A program made the translations under genes and the position numbers. Of a DNA stretch of 64,000 bases, positions 8,933 to 17,592 are shown in pieces (position 1 is the first letter of the stretch; each line of letters opens with the position of its first letter). This DNA is from Fredinandcohnia onubensis (GTDB lineage Bacteria; Bacillota; Bacilli; Bacillales; Bacillaceae_L): NCBI RefSeq assembly GCF_002734215.1, contig NZ_NSEB01000006.1, forward strand, positions 186,001-250,000. The letters run 5' to 3'. The notes below the pieces were generated by a model. That model searched no databases, was not told the DNA's origin, and saw only the letters and a list, made by a program, of their open reading frames with translations.

Positions 8933-9616
8933 CTAGATTCCCCCTTCTAACCTTGTTAAATTAGGTCTTAAATGAGTTAACTGTTGCAATCTATCTACTA
9001 CAATTGTCTCATTATCGTCCACATAGGCACATTCCATTAGATTGTTTTCTGTTTGAACAGCGTCTGGTGCTCTATTCATGATGTCACCAATCCGAAGCTG
9101 CGTAGGTTTCATAACTGCTGCAGTGATGATCGCATCTCGTCTCCCATTGAAACCGGCATGTGCAATTCCACGTAAAGTGCCTAAAATAAAAATATTTCCT
9201 CCAGCGATCACAGTAGCTCCAGGGTTCACGTCACCAACTAGCATAAGATCTCCTTCGACCTTTAGAACTTGTCCAGAACGAATCACCTTAGCGACTGAAA
9301 CGATTTCATGTTTCTTTCTCATCTCTTCTGCTTCTTGTTTTGTAACAACGTTACTATCAATTAAATCTACGACCAAATGTTTTTTATTTCGAATAATCGA
9401 CCTGATTTCTTCTTCTTGATCTTGTGATAAAAAACGATTACCAATCTTTACTTTAACAGGAACAAACGGAACATCATCATTCCGCTTCTGATTCAAGGAA
9501 AGCTTAATCTCTAAGTCTTCGATTAGCTCTTTAAATGAACAAGAATCATCGAGATGCAACGTTAGTCCGTCTTTTGTCCCTTTTATTGTAACATACTGTT
9601 GTTTTTGTCCTTTCAC
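8933..9616 (-). CDS. minC: Septum site-determining protein MinC
   Basis: This 227-residue FtsZ-assembly inhibitor has an N-terminal FtsZ-binding domain (first ~100 residues) and a C-terminal beta-helical domain rich in glycine turns (GDVNPG, GGNIF, AHAGFNG) that binds MinD. An open frame extends 11 codons further upstream. I place the start at GTG 9616 because GAGGTGA lies 6 bases before it and the encoded protein then begins like B. subtilis MinC, with QQYVTIKGTKDG near the N-terminus. Confidence 0.95.
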   Translation of the reverse strand: MKGQKQQYVTIKGTKDGLTLHLDDSCSFKELIEDLEIKLSLNQKRNDDVPFVPVKVKIGNRFLSQDQEEEIRSIIRNKKHLVVDLIDSNVVTKQEAEEMRKKHEIVSVAKVIRSGQVLKVEGDLMLVGDVNPGATVIAGGNIFILGTLRGIAHAGFNGRRDAIITAAVMKPTQLRIGDIMNRAPDAVQTENNLMECAYVDDNETIVVDRLQQLTHLRPNLTRLEGGI

Positions 9617-9708
9617 GACGTTCACCTCAACGATAATATACTTCAACAAGAGACTCCATTTTTCCTGTTAATTATCAAATTTTTTTAAGAGATTCTATCA
9701 AATTCTAC

Positions 9709-10218
9709 TTATTCTTCAATATGCAGCTTTCCTAGTAATTTCTTAAAGGGAAATGCAAACACTAGTATAAATATACTATTTAGTAGTAACGTCGGTAAAA
9801 TTCGGATTTGAAGGAATCGTTCTATTGAAATAGTAGTAGAACCGATTACCAAATTTACACCATACACACAAAATTCCAAAACAAAGATTCCAATGAGACT
9901 TAGAAAAGAGATGACAAAGATATTTGTTTGTAAAATTCGACTTGCCCAGGAAATAAGATAGACCACAAGTGTGAATAAAAACAAATAAACTCCTAAAACT
10001 TCCGTGTAAACAATATCATAAAGTAAACCAAAGATAGCCCCATATAAAAGCCCAATTGGTTTATTAAAATAAACTGTAATAAAAGCAATCAATAAAAATA
10101 AAAAACGAGGTACAAAGACATTCTCTTTGTGAAAAATATCTGCTGGCACTAAATCAACAAAGCTGCTTTCCAGTAGAAAAACAAAGAACAAAATAAGGGG
10201 AAGAACGAAACGCTTCAC
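9709..10218 (-). CDS. mreD: Rod shape-determining membrane protein MreD
   Basis: This 169-residue hydrophobic protein has about five predicted membrane segments and matches the MreD family in length, composition and position. MreD works with MreC, RodA and penicillin-binding proteins in the elongasome that builds the lateral wall. Its start overlaps the mreC stop by 4 bases, so translation is coupled. A 92-base gap separates it from minC. Confidence 0.93.
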   Translation of the reverse strand: MKRFVLPLILFFVFLLESSFVDLVPADIFHKENVFVPRFLFLLIAFITVYFNKPIGLLYGAIFGLLYDIVYTEVLGVYLFLFTLVVYLISWASRILQTNIFVISFLSLIGIFVLEFCVYGVNLVIGSTTISIERFLQIRILPTLLLNSIFILVFAFPFKKLLGKLHIEE

Positions 10219-11078
10219 GATTCTTCCTCCTCTTCTTCCGGTACAATCATCGTTCTCTCGACAATGATTACATGATCGATTTCATAAAAATCAGCAGCTG
10301 GTCTGATATAAGCTGTTTTTGTTAATCCATAATCGTCAGGTACAATATCCATAACCTCACCAATATACAGTTCACTTGGGAAAATTCCACCTAGCCCGGA
10401 AGTAAGTACTTTTTGATCTTTTTCAATCTTAGAATCTGGCGTATTGATTTTAAATAGTAGAGCTTCTTTTTCTTCGTCATACCCCTCAATTAACCCCATA
10501 ATCTTTGATTCCCCTTGAATGTAAGCAGAGATTCGATTAATTCGATTAGGAGAACTCAAAAGCTGGATGGTAGAAGTAAATGTGTTAGCATGCTTTACCT
10601 TTCCAATTAATCCTTTTGAGGTAATCACCGCCATGTCAACTTCCACGCCATGCCGAGTCCCACGATTAACTGTAATGATTTCATGCCATTGGTCAGGGTT
10701 ACGTCCTATAACAGTGGCCTGTATTTTATTAAAATGATCAAGAGATTCCGTTTTTTCCAGGACGTCGCGTAATTTTCCATTTTCTTTTTCTAACTCCTGT
10801 ACTTTTGCTTCTAATTGACCATAGGAATCAAGCTTTTCCTTTAAGAGTTTATTCTCTTCATATGTATTTTCTATATGATTTATATTATCAAAAAATCCCG
10901 CAATCGCTTGTGAGGGCTGATGAAAAACACTTTGAACCCAACCAACTGAGTCTTTTATAAATTGCTCCGGCCATGATAATTTGTTACGCTCTTGTAAGGA
11001 AAATCCAATCAATGCCACTAGAACGATGATACAAACAAGTAAGATGATTAGTCGCTTATTGAGAAAAAATTGTGGCAT
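10215..11078 (-). CDS. mreC: Rod shape-determining protein MreC
   Basis: This 287-residue protein has a single membrane anchor (about 10-27), a coiled coil (about 70-112) and a periplasm-type double beta-barrel domain with the family motifs GVEVDM and LSSPNR. The C-terminus is acidic (six glutamates near the end). MreC bridges MreB filaments and wall synthases. It follows mreB after an unusual 17-bp perfect hairpin and overlaps mreD by 4 bases. Confidence 0.95.
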   Translation of the reverse strand: MPQFFLNKRLIILLVCIIVLVALIGFSLQERNKLSWPEQFIKDSVGWVQSVFHQPSQAIAGFFDNINHIENTYEENKLLKEKLDSYGQLEAKVQELEKENGKLRDVLEKTESLDHFNKIQATVIGRNPDQWHEIITVNRGTRHGVEVDMAVITSKGLIGKVKHANTFTSTIQLLSSPNRINRISAYIQGESKIMGLIEGYDEEKEALLFKINTPDSKIEKDQKVLTSGLGGIFPSELYIGEVMDIVPDDYGLTKTAYIRPAADFYEIDHVIIVERTMIVPEEEEEES

Positions 11079-11110
11079 GTGTTACACCCTCTAACTTTAA
11101 CTTGATTTCA

Positions 11111-11150
11111 ACACATATAGTGGGGAAGTTAAATTCCCCACTATATGTGT
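11111..11150 (-). repeat. 17-bp perfect hairpin between mreB and mreC
   Basis: The arms at 11111-11127 and 11134-11150 are fully complementary over 17 bases around a 6-base loop. The arms contain ATATAGTGGGGAA and its complement. No T-run follows on the minus strand. It begins 3 bases after the mreB stop. It may be a 3' stabilising or processing hairpin that lets mreB mRNA outlast mreCD. Confidence 0.75.
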
Positions 11151-11153
11151 CCC

Positions 11154-12176
11154 CTATCGTAAATCCTTTGATTTCCCTTTAAATAAATGGATATGGTCGA
11201 GCGCTTTCCCTGTTCCGATTGCGACACAATCTAATGGGTTTTCGGCGATTAGAACAGGCATACTTGTCTCTTCACTAATAACCTTATCCAAATTGCGTAA
11301 AAGAGCTCCCCCACCAGCTAGCACAATTCCACGGTCCATAATATCTGCTGCTAATTCAGGTGGCGTCTTTTCAAGCGTATTTTTCACAGCATCGACTATC
11401 GCATACACTGTATCATGAAGTGCACCCGAAATTTCTTCTGCTGTAATTTCAATTGTTTTTGGTAAACCAGTTAATAAGTCTCTTCCGCGGATTTCCATGT
11501 TTTCTACACCTTCTGGAGCACCCGCTGATCCAATCTCAACCTTGATTGCTTCCGCCGTCCGATCTCCAATCATAAGGTTGTAGGTCTTTCGGATATATTG
11601 AATAATGGCATCATCCATTTCATCACCTGCAATACGGATGGACTGACTTGTAACGATACCACCTAAAGAAATAATCGCTACTTCTGTTGTACCGCCACCA
11701 ATATCAACGATCATACTACCAGTTGGCTCCCATACAGGAAGGTTAGCGCCAATTGCCGCTGCGAATGGCTCCTCGATTGGATAAGCATCTCTTGCACCAG
11801 CCTGACGAGTTGCGTCGATTACCGCGCGTTGTTCAACTGCTGTAATTCCGGATGGCACACAAACCATAATATATGGCTTTCTAGAAAAAAAGTTCTTTGT
11901 TTTAACCGCTTGGTTTATGTAATACTTCATCATTGTCGCGGTTGTTTCGTAGTCAGCGATGACACCGTCCTTCATCGGACGAAGCGCAACAACATTCCCA
12001 GGTGTACGCCCAATCATGTTTTTAGCATCATTTCCGACTGCCACAATCTGCTTTGTATCTGTTTGCATGGCAACGACCGATGGCTCTCTCACTGCGATTC
12101 CTTTACCTTTAATGAAAACAAGTGTATTAGCCGTCCCTAAATCTATACCAAGGTCTCTTGTACCTATTCCAAACAT
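11154..12176 (-). CDS. mreB: Rod shape-determining actin homologue MreB
   Basis: This 340-residue ATPase has the actin-fold phosphate motifs [10 protein letters not shown] near residue 9 and [10 protein letters not shown] near residue 167, and the adenosine motif VLAGGGALL near residue 290. MreB filaments run under the membrane and guide peptidoglycan synthesis in rod cells. The ribosome site AAAGGAAG precedes the ATG. It is the first of the mreBCD-minCD genes and is separated from radC by 106 bases. Confidence 0.97.
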   Translation of the reverse strand: MFGIGTRDLGIDLGTANTLVFIKGKGIAVREPSVVAMQTDTKQIVAVGNDAKNMIGRTPGNVVALRPMKDGVIADYETTATMMKYYINQAVKTKNFFSRKPYIMVCVPSGITAVEQRAVIDATRQAGARDAYPIEEPFAAAIGANLPVWEPTGSMIVDIGGGTTEVAIISLGGIVTSQSIRIAGDEMDDAIIQYIRKTYNLMIGDRTAEAIKVEIGSAGAPEGVENMEIRGRDLLTGLPKTIEITAEEISGALHDTVYAIVDAVKNTLEKTPPELAADIMDRGIVLAGGGALLRNLDKVISEETSMPVLIAENPLDCVAIGTGKALDHIHLFKGKSKDLR

Positions 12177-12282
12177 ATATGTATCTTCCTTTCTGATACG
12201 CGAATAAAGAGTAGTAATTTATTGTTAATCATGCGAAAAACTCATAACCAATATTATATCGTACAAAATTAAAAATTAATAG

Positions 12283-12972
12283 TCACACATAACCTTTTTC
12301 TTTCAGACTGACATATTTATGTTCACCGATGATTAAATGGTCCAATAGCTCTATGCCAATTATCCTACCACATTCAACAAGCCGCTTCGTTACCTCAATA
12401 TCCTCTCGGCTTGGAGCAGGGTCACCAGACGGATGATTATGAATGCAAATAATCGAAGCCGCTGACCTGCGAAAGGCCTCCTTATACACCTCACGAGGAT
12501 GAACAATCGAGGCATTTAAACTTCCGATAAAAATCGTTTGGCGATGTATCACCTGATTTTTCGTATTTAAGTACAGACAAACAAAATGTTCCTGCGTTAA
12601 AAAGCGCATGTCCTCCATCACATATTTTGCGCCATCTTCTGGAGACCTAATGACATAGCGATCTTCATATTGTAATTTGCCAATTCTTCGACCTAGTTCA
12701 ATTGCCGCCATAATTTGTACGGCTTTTGCTTGCCCGATCCCTTTAATTGAGGTGATTTCTTCAACAGATGCGTCCTGTAATAACCGTAGTCCTTCGAAAT
12801 GATGTAATAAGCGGTTTGAAAGTTGGATAACGGATTCTTCCTTCGAACCTGTACGTAATAGAATGGCTAAAAGCTCATGGTTTGAAAGACTGTCGGGTCC
12901 ATCAGAAACCAAACGTTCTCGAGGCCTTTCCGCTTGAGGGTAATCCCGAATCATAAGTGCAGATGTTTTCAA
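12283..12972 (-). CDS. radC: RadC/YsxA family JAB-domain protein
   Basis: This is about 229 residues. The open frame extends 14 codons further, but AGGAGG sits 7 bases before a TTG at 12972, and the protein from there (MKTSALMIRDYPQAERPRERL region) matches RadC family starts. A helix-hairpin-helix segment (SIKGIGQAKA) is followed by a JAB/MPN metal motif with HNHPSGDP. The family was once linked to DNA repair, but its role is unproven. It lies between maf and mreB as in B. subtilis (ysxA). Confidence 0.93.
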   Translation of the reverse strand: MKTSALMIRDYPQAERPRERLVSDGPDSLSNHELLAILLRTGSKEESVIQLSNRLLHHFEGLRLLQDASVEEITSIKGIGQAKAVQIMAAIELGRRIGKLQYEDRYVIRSPEDGAKYVMEDMRFLTQEHFVCLYLNTKNQVIHRQTIFIGSLNASIVHPREVYKEAFRRSAASIICIHNHPSGDPAPSREDIEVTKRLVECGRIIGIELLDHLIIGEHKYVSLKEKGYV

Positions 12973-13103
12973 ATAGGTTCCTCCTACCTTTACAAATAGA
13001 TACTCGGACCCCACCCTCTTTATTAAACTGCAGACTACATGTGTAATTAACGTACCATGAAAAGCAACGAATAAGAGTTTTCTTTACGCAAACTTTACAA
13101 ATT

Positions 13104-13670
13104 TTAGCAGCGAAATCCTAGATCTCTTAATTCACGAAGGGTTCTTGATACAGGCAATCCTACTACAGTAAAATAGTCCCCTTTAATATGTTTTACGAGT
13201 GCAGATCCAAGTCCTTGAATTCCATATGAACCTGCTTTATCCTTTGGTTCGCCTGAAGCAACATATGTTTGTATTTCCTCATCCGTTAGGTCCCAAAACG
13301 TTACTTCTGTTCTTTCGAAGAACGTTTTTTGTGTGTCCTTAAAAAGGATCGCAACTCCTGTTACTACTTCATGAGTTTGATTTGAAAGTGTTTTTAAAAC
13401 ATTAATTGATTCCTGTTCGTTTTTAGGTTTACCTAAAAATTGGTTTTGAAACACAACAGCTGTATCTGCTGCAAGTATATAGGAATCAGGAAATTGCTCT
13501 AGGACCGCCTTTGCTTTTTTTAAGGCAATAGTCATTGCTTTTTCTTCAGGAGTGAGTGTTTCGTCAATGGATTCATCAATATTACTGACGGAAACATCGA
13601 AGGAAAGTTTCACATTTCTAAGAAGTTCTTTTCGTCGTGGAGAACCAGAGGCTAAAACGAGGTGTTGCAT
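13104..13670 (-). CDS. maf: Maf nucleoside triphosphate pyrophosphatase
   Basis: This 188-residue protein has the Maf signature SGSPRRKELL at the N-terminus, AADTAV near residue 67 and a KDKAGSYGIQG motif near residue 145. Maf enzymes hydrolyse dTTP, UTP and modified pyrimidine nucleotides, and overexpression of B. subtilis Maf blocks septation. It sits between spoIIB and radC, the usual Bacillus arrangement. Confidence 0.95.
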   Translation of the reverse strand: MQHLVLASGSPRRKELLRNVKLSFDVSVSNIDESIDETLTPEEKAMTIALKKAKAVLEQFPDSYILAADTAVVFQNQFLGKPKNEQESINVLKTLSNQTHEVVTGVAILFKDTQKTFFERTEVTFWDLTDEEIQTYVASGEPKDKAGSYGIQGLGSALVKHIKGDYFTVVGLPVSRTLRELRDLGFRC

Positions 13671-13827
13671 GATTTATTCACCCTTTATCTTTATATTTCA
13701 GAATGGAAGATACCTGTTTATCGTAACAAACAATCCCTGACTCTACAATTATGAAAAATTGAATTTTGTCGATATTTTATCGTTTGTAAAAAATTATCTA
13801 TTTATGTAAACCCATAGAAATTCAATC

Positions 13828-13860
13828 CATAAAGAAGGAAAGGAGTTCATTCTCCTTTCC
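13828..13860 (-). terminator. Terminator of spoIIB
   Basis: On the minus strand GGAAAGGAG pairs with CTCCTTTCC around a 6-base loop, followed by the imperfect T-rich tail TTCTTTATGG. It lies 27 bases after the spoIIB stop. The remaining ~150 bases to maf show nothing else certain. Confidence 0.65.
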
Positions 13861-13886
13861 CAGTCCATTGTAAAATTTAATTTTGA

Positions 13887-14969
13887 CTAACTTAGCTCAG
13901 AAATCCAAACGGTGTAGGCTTGGTATGCATTTAATAATGATTGCTGAGATTGCCATAATGATTTCTCATCGCCATCATTTTTAAAGGATTGTAGCTGAGT
14001 AAAGGAAGACTCGATAAACGCATTAAATTCTTTAAGCTGTGCATGTAAGTTGTCTTTTTTGATTTCCTTTACTGCCGTTATTTGTTTTGATAGATTCTCT
14101 AATTGTCCGTTATCAATCGCACCTGTACCGAAGGCTTGAGAAGATAGAGTTAATAATTCCTTATATACTGGTAGACTTACCTTGATTGCCTCTGAGTCCA
14201 TTTTTCCTGCATTTGAATAAGACCCACCCGGCACCTCAAATGTTTTCGTAAAAAACTCTGGGAATGCTTCTTCGTATTTGGCCTTAATACCCCCAACTGA
14301 GCCCTGTTCAGAGCCGATACCCGCTATAACGTAAAAAGCACCATCCATTTCAACAGTAGTTGCAGCAAAACCTTTACCTTTAATATCACTCACTGTTGTA
14401 TTTGCAGATTCAGCCGTTGAAAACTTACCACCTTGAACGATCCCAGTTGATAGAGTCTCTAAATCAATTGCAACCTGACTACTTGCAGGAGGGTCTTCTT
14501 GTTTCCCAGTTGGAGCAGGATTGCCGTTAGTAACTTGTGTTGGATTGTCATTTTCTGCTGGCCCAGCATTCACATCTTCTACGACTTTTAAAATCATAAA
14601 TCCAAATCCTGTGCCAAGAACAATGGCTAAAGCAATTGAAATAACAAATTGTTTTAAGGAAAATACTTGTATTCCTTTACTCTTTTTCGGTAAATAACGA
14701 ATTTTACTAGGACCATTGTTTTGACGTAAATCTTCAATCGGAATCACAGGAATCTCTTTTTCTTTTGTCTTTTGATTTCTCAAGTTTTCATCTGGTAGAA
14801 CCCAGCTAAAATTATCCTCTTCTTCCTCTTGTGCAGCTGCAACCTCCTCATTTTCAACAATAATAAGAGGTTTTTCCTTTTCGACAAATTCTGTTTTCTC
14901 TTTCTTTTCCTTCTGAACCTTTGGCTCCTTGCCATTAATTTTAATCGAAATCCGATTCTGCTTGTCCAT
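13887..14969 (-). CDS. spoIIB: SpoIIB, stage II sporulation protein with SPOR-like domain
   Basis: This is about 360 residues. It has a charged, Lys/Glu-rich cytoplasmic N-terminus (beginning NRISIKINGKEP), one membrane segment at about 110-130 and an extracytoplasmic SPOR-type domain (about 185-255). SpoIIB binds septal peptidoglycan at the sporulation septum and helps start engulfment. The ATG at 14969 is preferred over one 5 codons upstream because GGTGG lies before it and nothing like a ribosome site precedes the other. Position next to maf supports the call; in B. subtilis comC is the other neighbour. Confidence 0.88.
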   Translation of the reverse strand: MDKQNRISIKINGKEPKVQKEKKEKTEFVEKEKPLIIVENEEVAAAQEEEEDNFSWVLPDENLRNQKTKEKEIPVIPIEDLRQNNGPSKIRYLPKKSKGIQVFSLKQFVISIALAIVLGTGFGFMILKVVEDVNAGPAENDNPTQVTNGNPAPTGKQEDPPASSQVAIDLETLSTGIVQGGKFSTAESANTTVSDIKGKGFAATTVEMDGAFYVIAGIGSEQGSVGGIKAKYEEAFPEFFTKTFEVPGGSYSNAGKMDSEAIKVSLPVYKELLTLSSQAFGTGAIDNGQLENLSKQITAVKEIKKDNLHAQLKEFNAFIESSFTQLQSFKNDGDEKSLWQSQQSLLNAYQAYTVWISELS

Positions 14970-15026
14970 TTTTTCACCACCCATTTAAGGAAACGCCTAC
15001 TTTTTTTTCAATGCTACCATACCTAT

Positions 15027-15059
15027 AAAAAAAAAGAACAAGACATTTGTCGTCTTGTT
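15027..15059 (-). terminator. Second terminator in the PRC-barrel gene/spoIIB gap
   Basis: On the minus strand AACAAGAC, a 7-base loop and GTCTTGTT are followed by a long T-run. It lies about 70 bases after another terminator (15126-15151), so spoIIB is doubly insulated from the upstream gene. Confidence 0.8.
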
Positions 15060-15076
15060 ACTAGAGGTTTTCGTCA

Positions 15077-15099
15077 AATTGTTACAATTGATAACAATT
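15077..15099. repeat. 8-bp inverted repeat between tandem terminators
   Basis: AATTGTTA (15077-15084) and TAACAATT (15092-15099) flank a spacer that contains CAATTG. This is a possible operator near the spoIIB promoter region. It lies upstream of the second terminator, so it could also belong to the end of the preceding transcript. Confidence 0.4.
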
Positions 15100-15125
15100 G
15101 GTGGGTTTAATAAGTCCTTATAAAG

Positions 15126-15151
15126 TAAAAAACCCACTAAATCGTGGGTTT
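15126..15151 (-). terminator. Terminator of the PRC-barrel gene
   Basis: On the minus strand AAACCCAC, a 6-base loop and GTGGGTTT are followed by TTTACTTT. The hairpin overlaps the stop codon of the PRC-barrel gene. Confidence 0.8.
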
Positions 15152-15968
15152 ATTGTTCAACGTTCATTGATAATTCTACAAAAACACTAGGACCTAGGTC
15201 TTGAGCCTTTATAATATCATCTACTGATAAATGAGTTCCAGCTGGTATTAAGACATTTCCTTCATTGTCCAAAATGTCTTTTTTGACTACTTTACCATAT
15301 AGAAGATCAACCTGTTTTAGGCGCAGTGCTTTTGCTTCAGCTTCTTCATGCTGGTCAATTGATGCATTAATTTCATCAAATGGACTTTGTTCTTCTGTTG
15401 ATGATGCTGGTAAAATCTTTTCAATTAATTCTTCAGTTGATTCATCTTGTGTCGATTCCTGTATTGGGTTTTCTAAATACTCTACTGAATCAAGGAACTT
15501 GGAAGACGCGTCTTCCTCTACAATGATAATGTCTTTTCCATATGTAAGAACAGAATCTGATGCGAGGGCCACTTCACTTCCAGAAACATTTAATAATGTA
15601 CCTAATAGATTTCCTGTCTCATCATCAACATAATATTCAAGGACTTCCCCTAATAACTGTCCTTTTCTTGTCATGACTTTTGTATTCGTAATTTTAATTT
15701 TCTTATTTACAAGTGAATTCGCGATTGGTATCTCATTCAAATCGATAACAGATCCTTCACTTTCAATAGTAACGGCGTACTCACCAATTCCGACTACCCT
15801 TTTAAATGGAATAGCTTTCACACTTACTTGCCAATCTTCATGTTCGATAGTAAGAAAGTCCACTGAACCTTTTTCAGGGTTTATCACTAAGGATTTTACT
15901 TTTCCTATTTCGATTCCATCTATAATACTAATAATTGGTAGCCCAACAATTTCAACACTCTTCTTCAT
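15150..15968 (-). CDS. PRC-barrel domain protein at the end of the pilus locus
   Basis: This cytoplasmic protein of about 272 residues has two PRC-barrel-like modules in tandem (about 5-75, with IDGIEIGKVKSLVI, and about 85-150, with KGQLLGEVLEYY). An acidic linker follows, then a short C-terminal domain (NEGNVLIPAGTHLS). PRC barrels are small beta-barrels used in photosynthetic reaction centres, RimM and assorted regulators, so no exact function can be assigned. The ATG at 15968 has GGTGA 5 bases upstream and is preferred to a GTG four codons earlier. Its position after the pilus genes suggests a link with pili or the envelope, but this is inference. Confidence 0.75.
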   Translation of the reverse strand: MKKSVEIVGLPIISIIDGIEIGKVKSLVINPEKGSVDFLTIEHEDWQVSVKAIPFKRVVGIGEYAVTIESEGSVIDLNEIPIANSLVNKKIKITNTKVMTRKGQLLGEVLEYYVDDETGNLLGTLLNVSGSEVALASDSVLTYGKDIIIVEEDASSKFLDSVEYLENPIQESTQDESTEELIEKILPASSTEEQSPFDEINASIDQHEEAEAKALRLKQVDLLYGKVVKKDILDNEGNVLIPAGTHLSVDDIIKAQDLGPSVFVELSMNVEQ

Positions 15969-16042
15969 ACTATTCACCACACCTAGTTATTTTTTCATGC
16001 GTCTTTTTTCATTCATTTTACCATGTTCTTCGCTATTTTTCG

Positions 16043-17410
16043 TCATATTTTGCAATATTCATCTACAATAAAGTTAATTTCTTGTAAAATCACAGGATAT
16101 TTCTCAAATCTGACTCTATTTTGTGATAGTAAAGATGATAGTTCTTCAATTTGTCCTGTATGTATATAATGTTCTATTAATAAGCTAACAAAAGTATAAT
16201 AATCATGATCAGAAAGTTGAGGATGGAGATGGTCCAGAATAATCTTTTCATAATGAGAATTTGAGATTTTATTACGCGAAAGTTTAATTTGAGAGATCAT
16301 GGTAGCAAAGAGCTGCTGTCTTAGAGCTTGATTATTGTCTTGATTTTCTTGGGTATCGTCCTCTACTTCTGCAGCTTCCACAATTTCAGTACTAGGATCA
16401 TCTTCCTTTACTTCATCGTCTTGCTCATTTTCTACTGTTATTATTTCGTTTTCTTCTAGTTCTTGGGCTTCATCAATCTGATTCTGTGATGCTTCCACTT
16501 GTTCTTCCTGTATGGAATTCTCGTTTTTAACGGGAATTGTCAGAATGACATCTTCTTCGATTGAATCTACCTCAATTTCTTCAAGCTTATTTTCGGCTGG
16601 TTCAATAAGTGGGATTTCCTCTATACTACTTTCTTCATTCGGTTGTTCATCAATATTTACTGGTAAACTATCAATTTGAATTTCTTCAAGGGTTGAAGGT
16701 GCAGTAATTAGAAGGTCATCGTCCTCTTCATCTATATCGATTGGTTCTATTTCTATCGTTTCTTCAGATGCTTCAATCATTTCATCCGTTTTTTGTACTT
16801 CATAATTATGATTTAGTTCCAATTCGATTTCTTTCAGTAACTCATCAAAATCAAGATTAGCGTTCATCTCGTTCTTGTGTATCTCATCTTGAACTGCTTC
16901 ATTTTCAACATGTATATTTTCAACTACAAAATCATCATTTTTTTGATTGTCAATTGGTTCAATTTCTTCTACAAGTTCCTCATCCACTGCTTGTGTTAGA
17001 GGAGAGACTATTTTTTGCTCACCAGGGAGCGCCTTGTCTTTTTCAGGGCTTGCCTGACTTCGTATTTCTTCTTCAATATCATCTTCAATTTCGAACTTAA
17101 TTACTTTATCTTCGAATTCTGCACTATTTTCGTCATAAATAAATAATTGATTCCCATATCTTTTTCCAATTAAATAGGAAGCTCCTATTGCTAGCAGTAT
17201 TAACACTAAGCCAGTTTGCCATACACTCAATACTGTCTTCAAAGCGATGCCAATACTAAATACGATAAATGCACAAAAAAGAATTAGTAATTTTCCCTTC
17301 TTAGTAAAACCAATAGGTAAAAAATAAATAATAGGTAGTATGATTAAAAGAGAAATAATTGCAATTACAAGAGATTCCAAGCTGCTATCACATCTTTCTA
17401 TAAAGATCAT
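16043..17410 (-). CDS. Acidic membrane protein of unknown function, pilus-linked
   Basis: This is about 455 residues. Three hydrophobic segments (about 12-90) are followed by a very long Glu/Asp-rich region (about 110-365) with repeated EEIEIDSI-like patches, then a compact C-terminal helical domain (about 365-455) with many aromatic and isoleucine residues. I do not recognise the family. The ATG at 17410 has AAGGA six bases upstream. It is separated from pilO by a terminator and lies 74 bases before the PRC-barrel gene, which probably shares its transcript. The layout suggests a membrane anchor with a flexible arm displaying a C-terminal domain in the cytoplasm. Confidence 0.7.
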   Translation of the reverse strand: MIFIERCDSSLESLVIAIISLLIILPIIYFLPIGFTKKGKLLILFCAFIVFSIGIALKTVLSVWQTGLVLILLAIGASYLIGKRYGNQLFIYDENSAEFEDKVIKFEIEDDIEEEIRSQASPEKDKALPGEQKIVSPLTQAVDEELVEEIEPIDNQKNDDFVVENIHVENEAVQDEIHKNEMNANLDFDELLKEIELELNHNYEVQKTDEMIEASEETIEIEPIDIDEEDDDLLITAPSTLEEIQIDSLPVNIDEQPNEESSIEEIPLIEPAENKLEEIEVDSIEEDVILTIPVKNENSIQEEQVEASQNQIDEAQELEENEIITVENEQDDEVKEDDPSTEIVEAAEVEDDTQENQDNNQALRQQLFATMISQIKLSRNKISNSHYEKIILDHLHPQLSDHDYYTFVSLLIEHYIHTGQIEELSSLLSQNRVRFEKYPVILQEINFIVDEYCKI

Positions 17411-17540
17411 CAAAGTTCCTTATAACAGTTGCAAAAAATCTTTTTAGGAAAAATTTTTTCCTACATAGCCAATTTTTGCACTTTGTTATTTTATACTAAT
17501 GTTTTGATTTTATAAACATTTATTATGCCGCGATAACAGC

Positions 17541-17574
17541 TAATAAAAAACGAGACATTTTTGCTTTGCCTCGT
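17541..17574 (-). terminator. Terminator after pilO
   Basis: On the minus strand ACGAGGCA pairs with TGTCTCGT (one G-U), followed by a run of T. It lies 18 bases after the pilO stop and ends the pilin-pilDMNO transcript. Confidence 0.75.
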
Positions 17575-17592
17575 CCTTTACTAGGTTATCAG

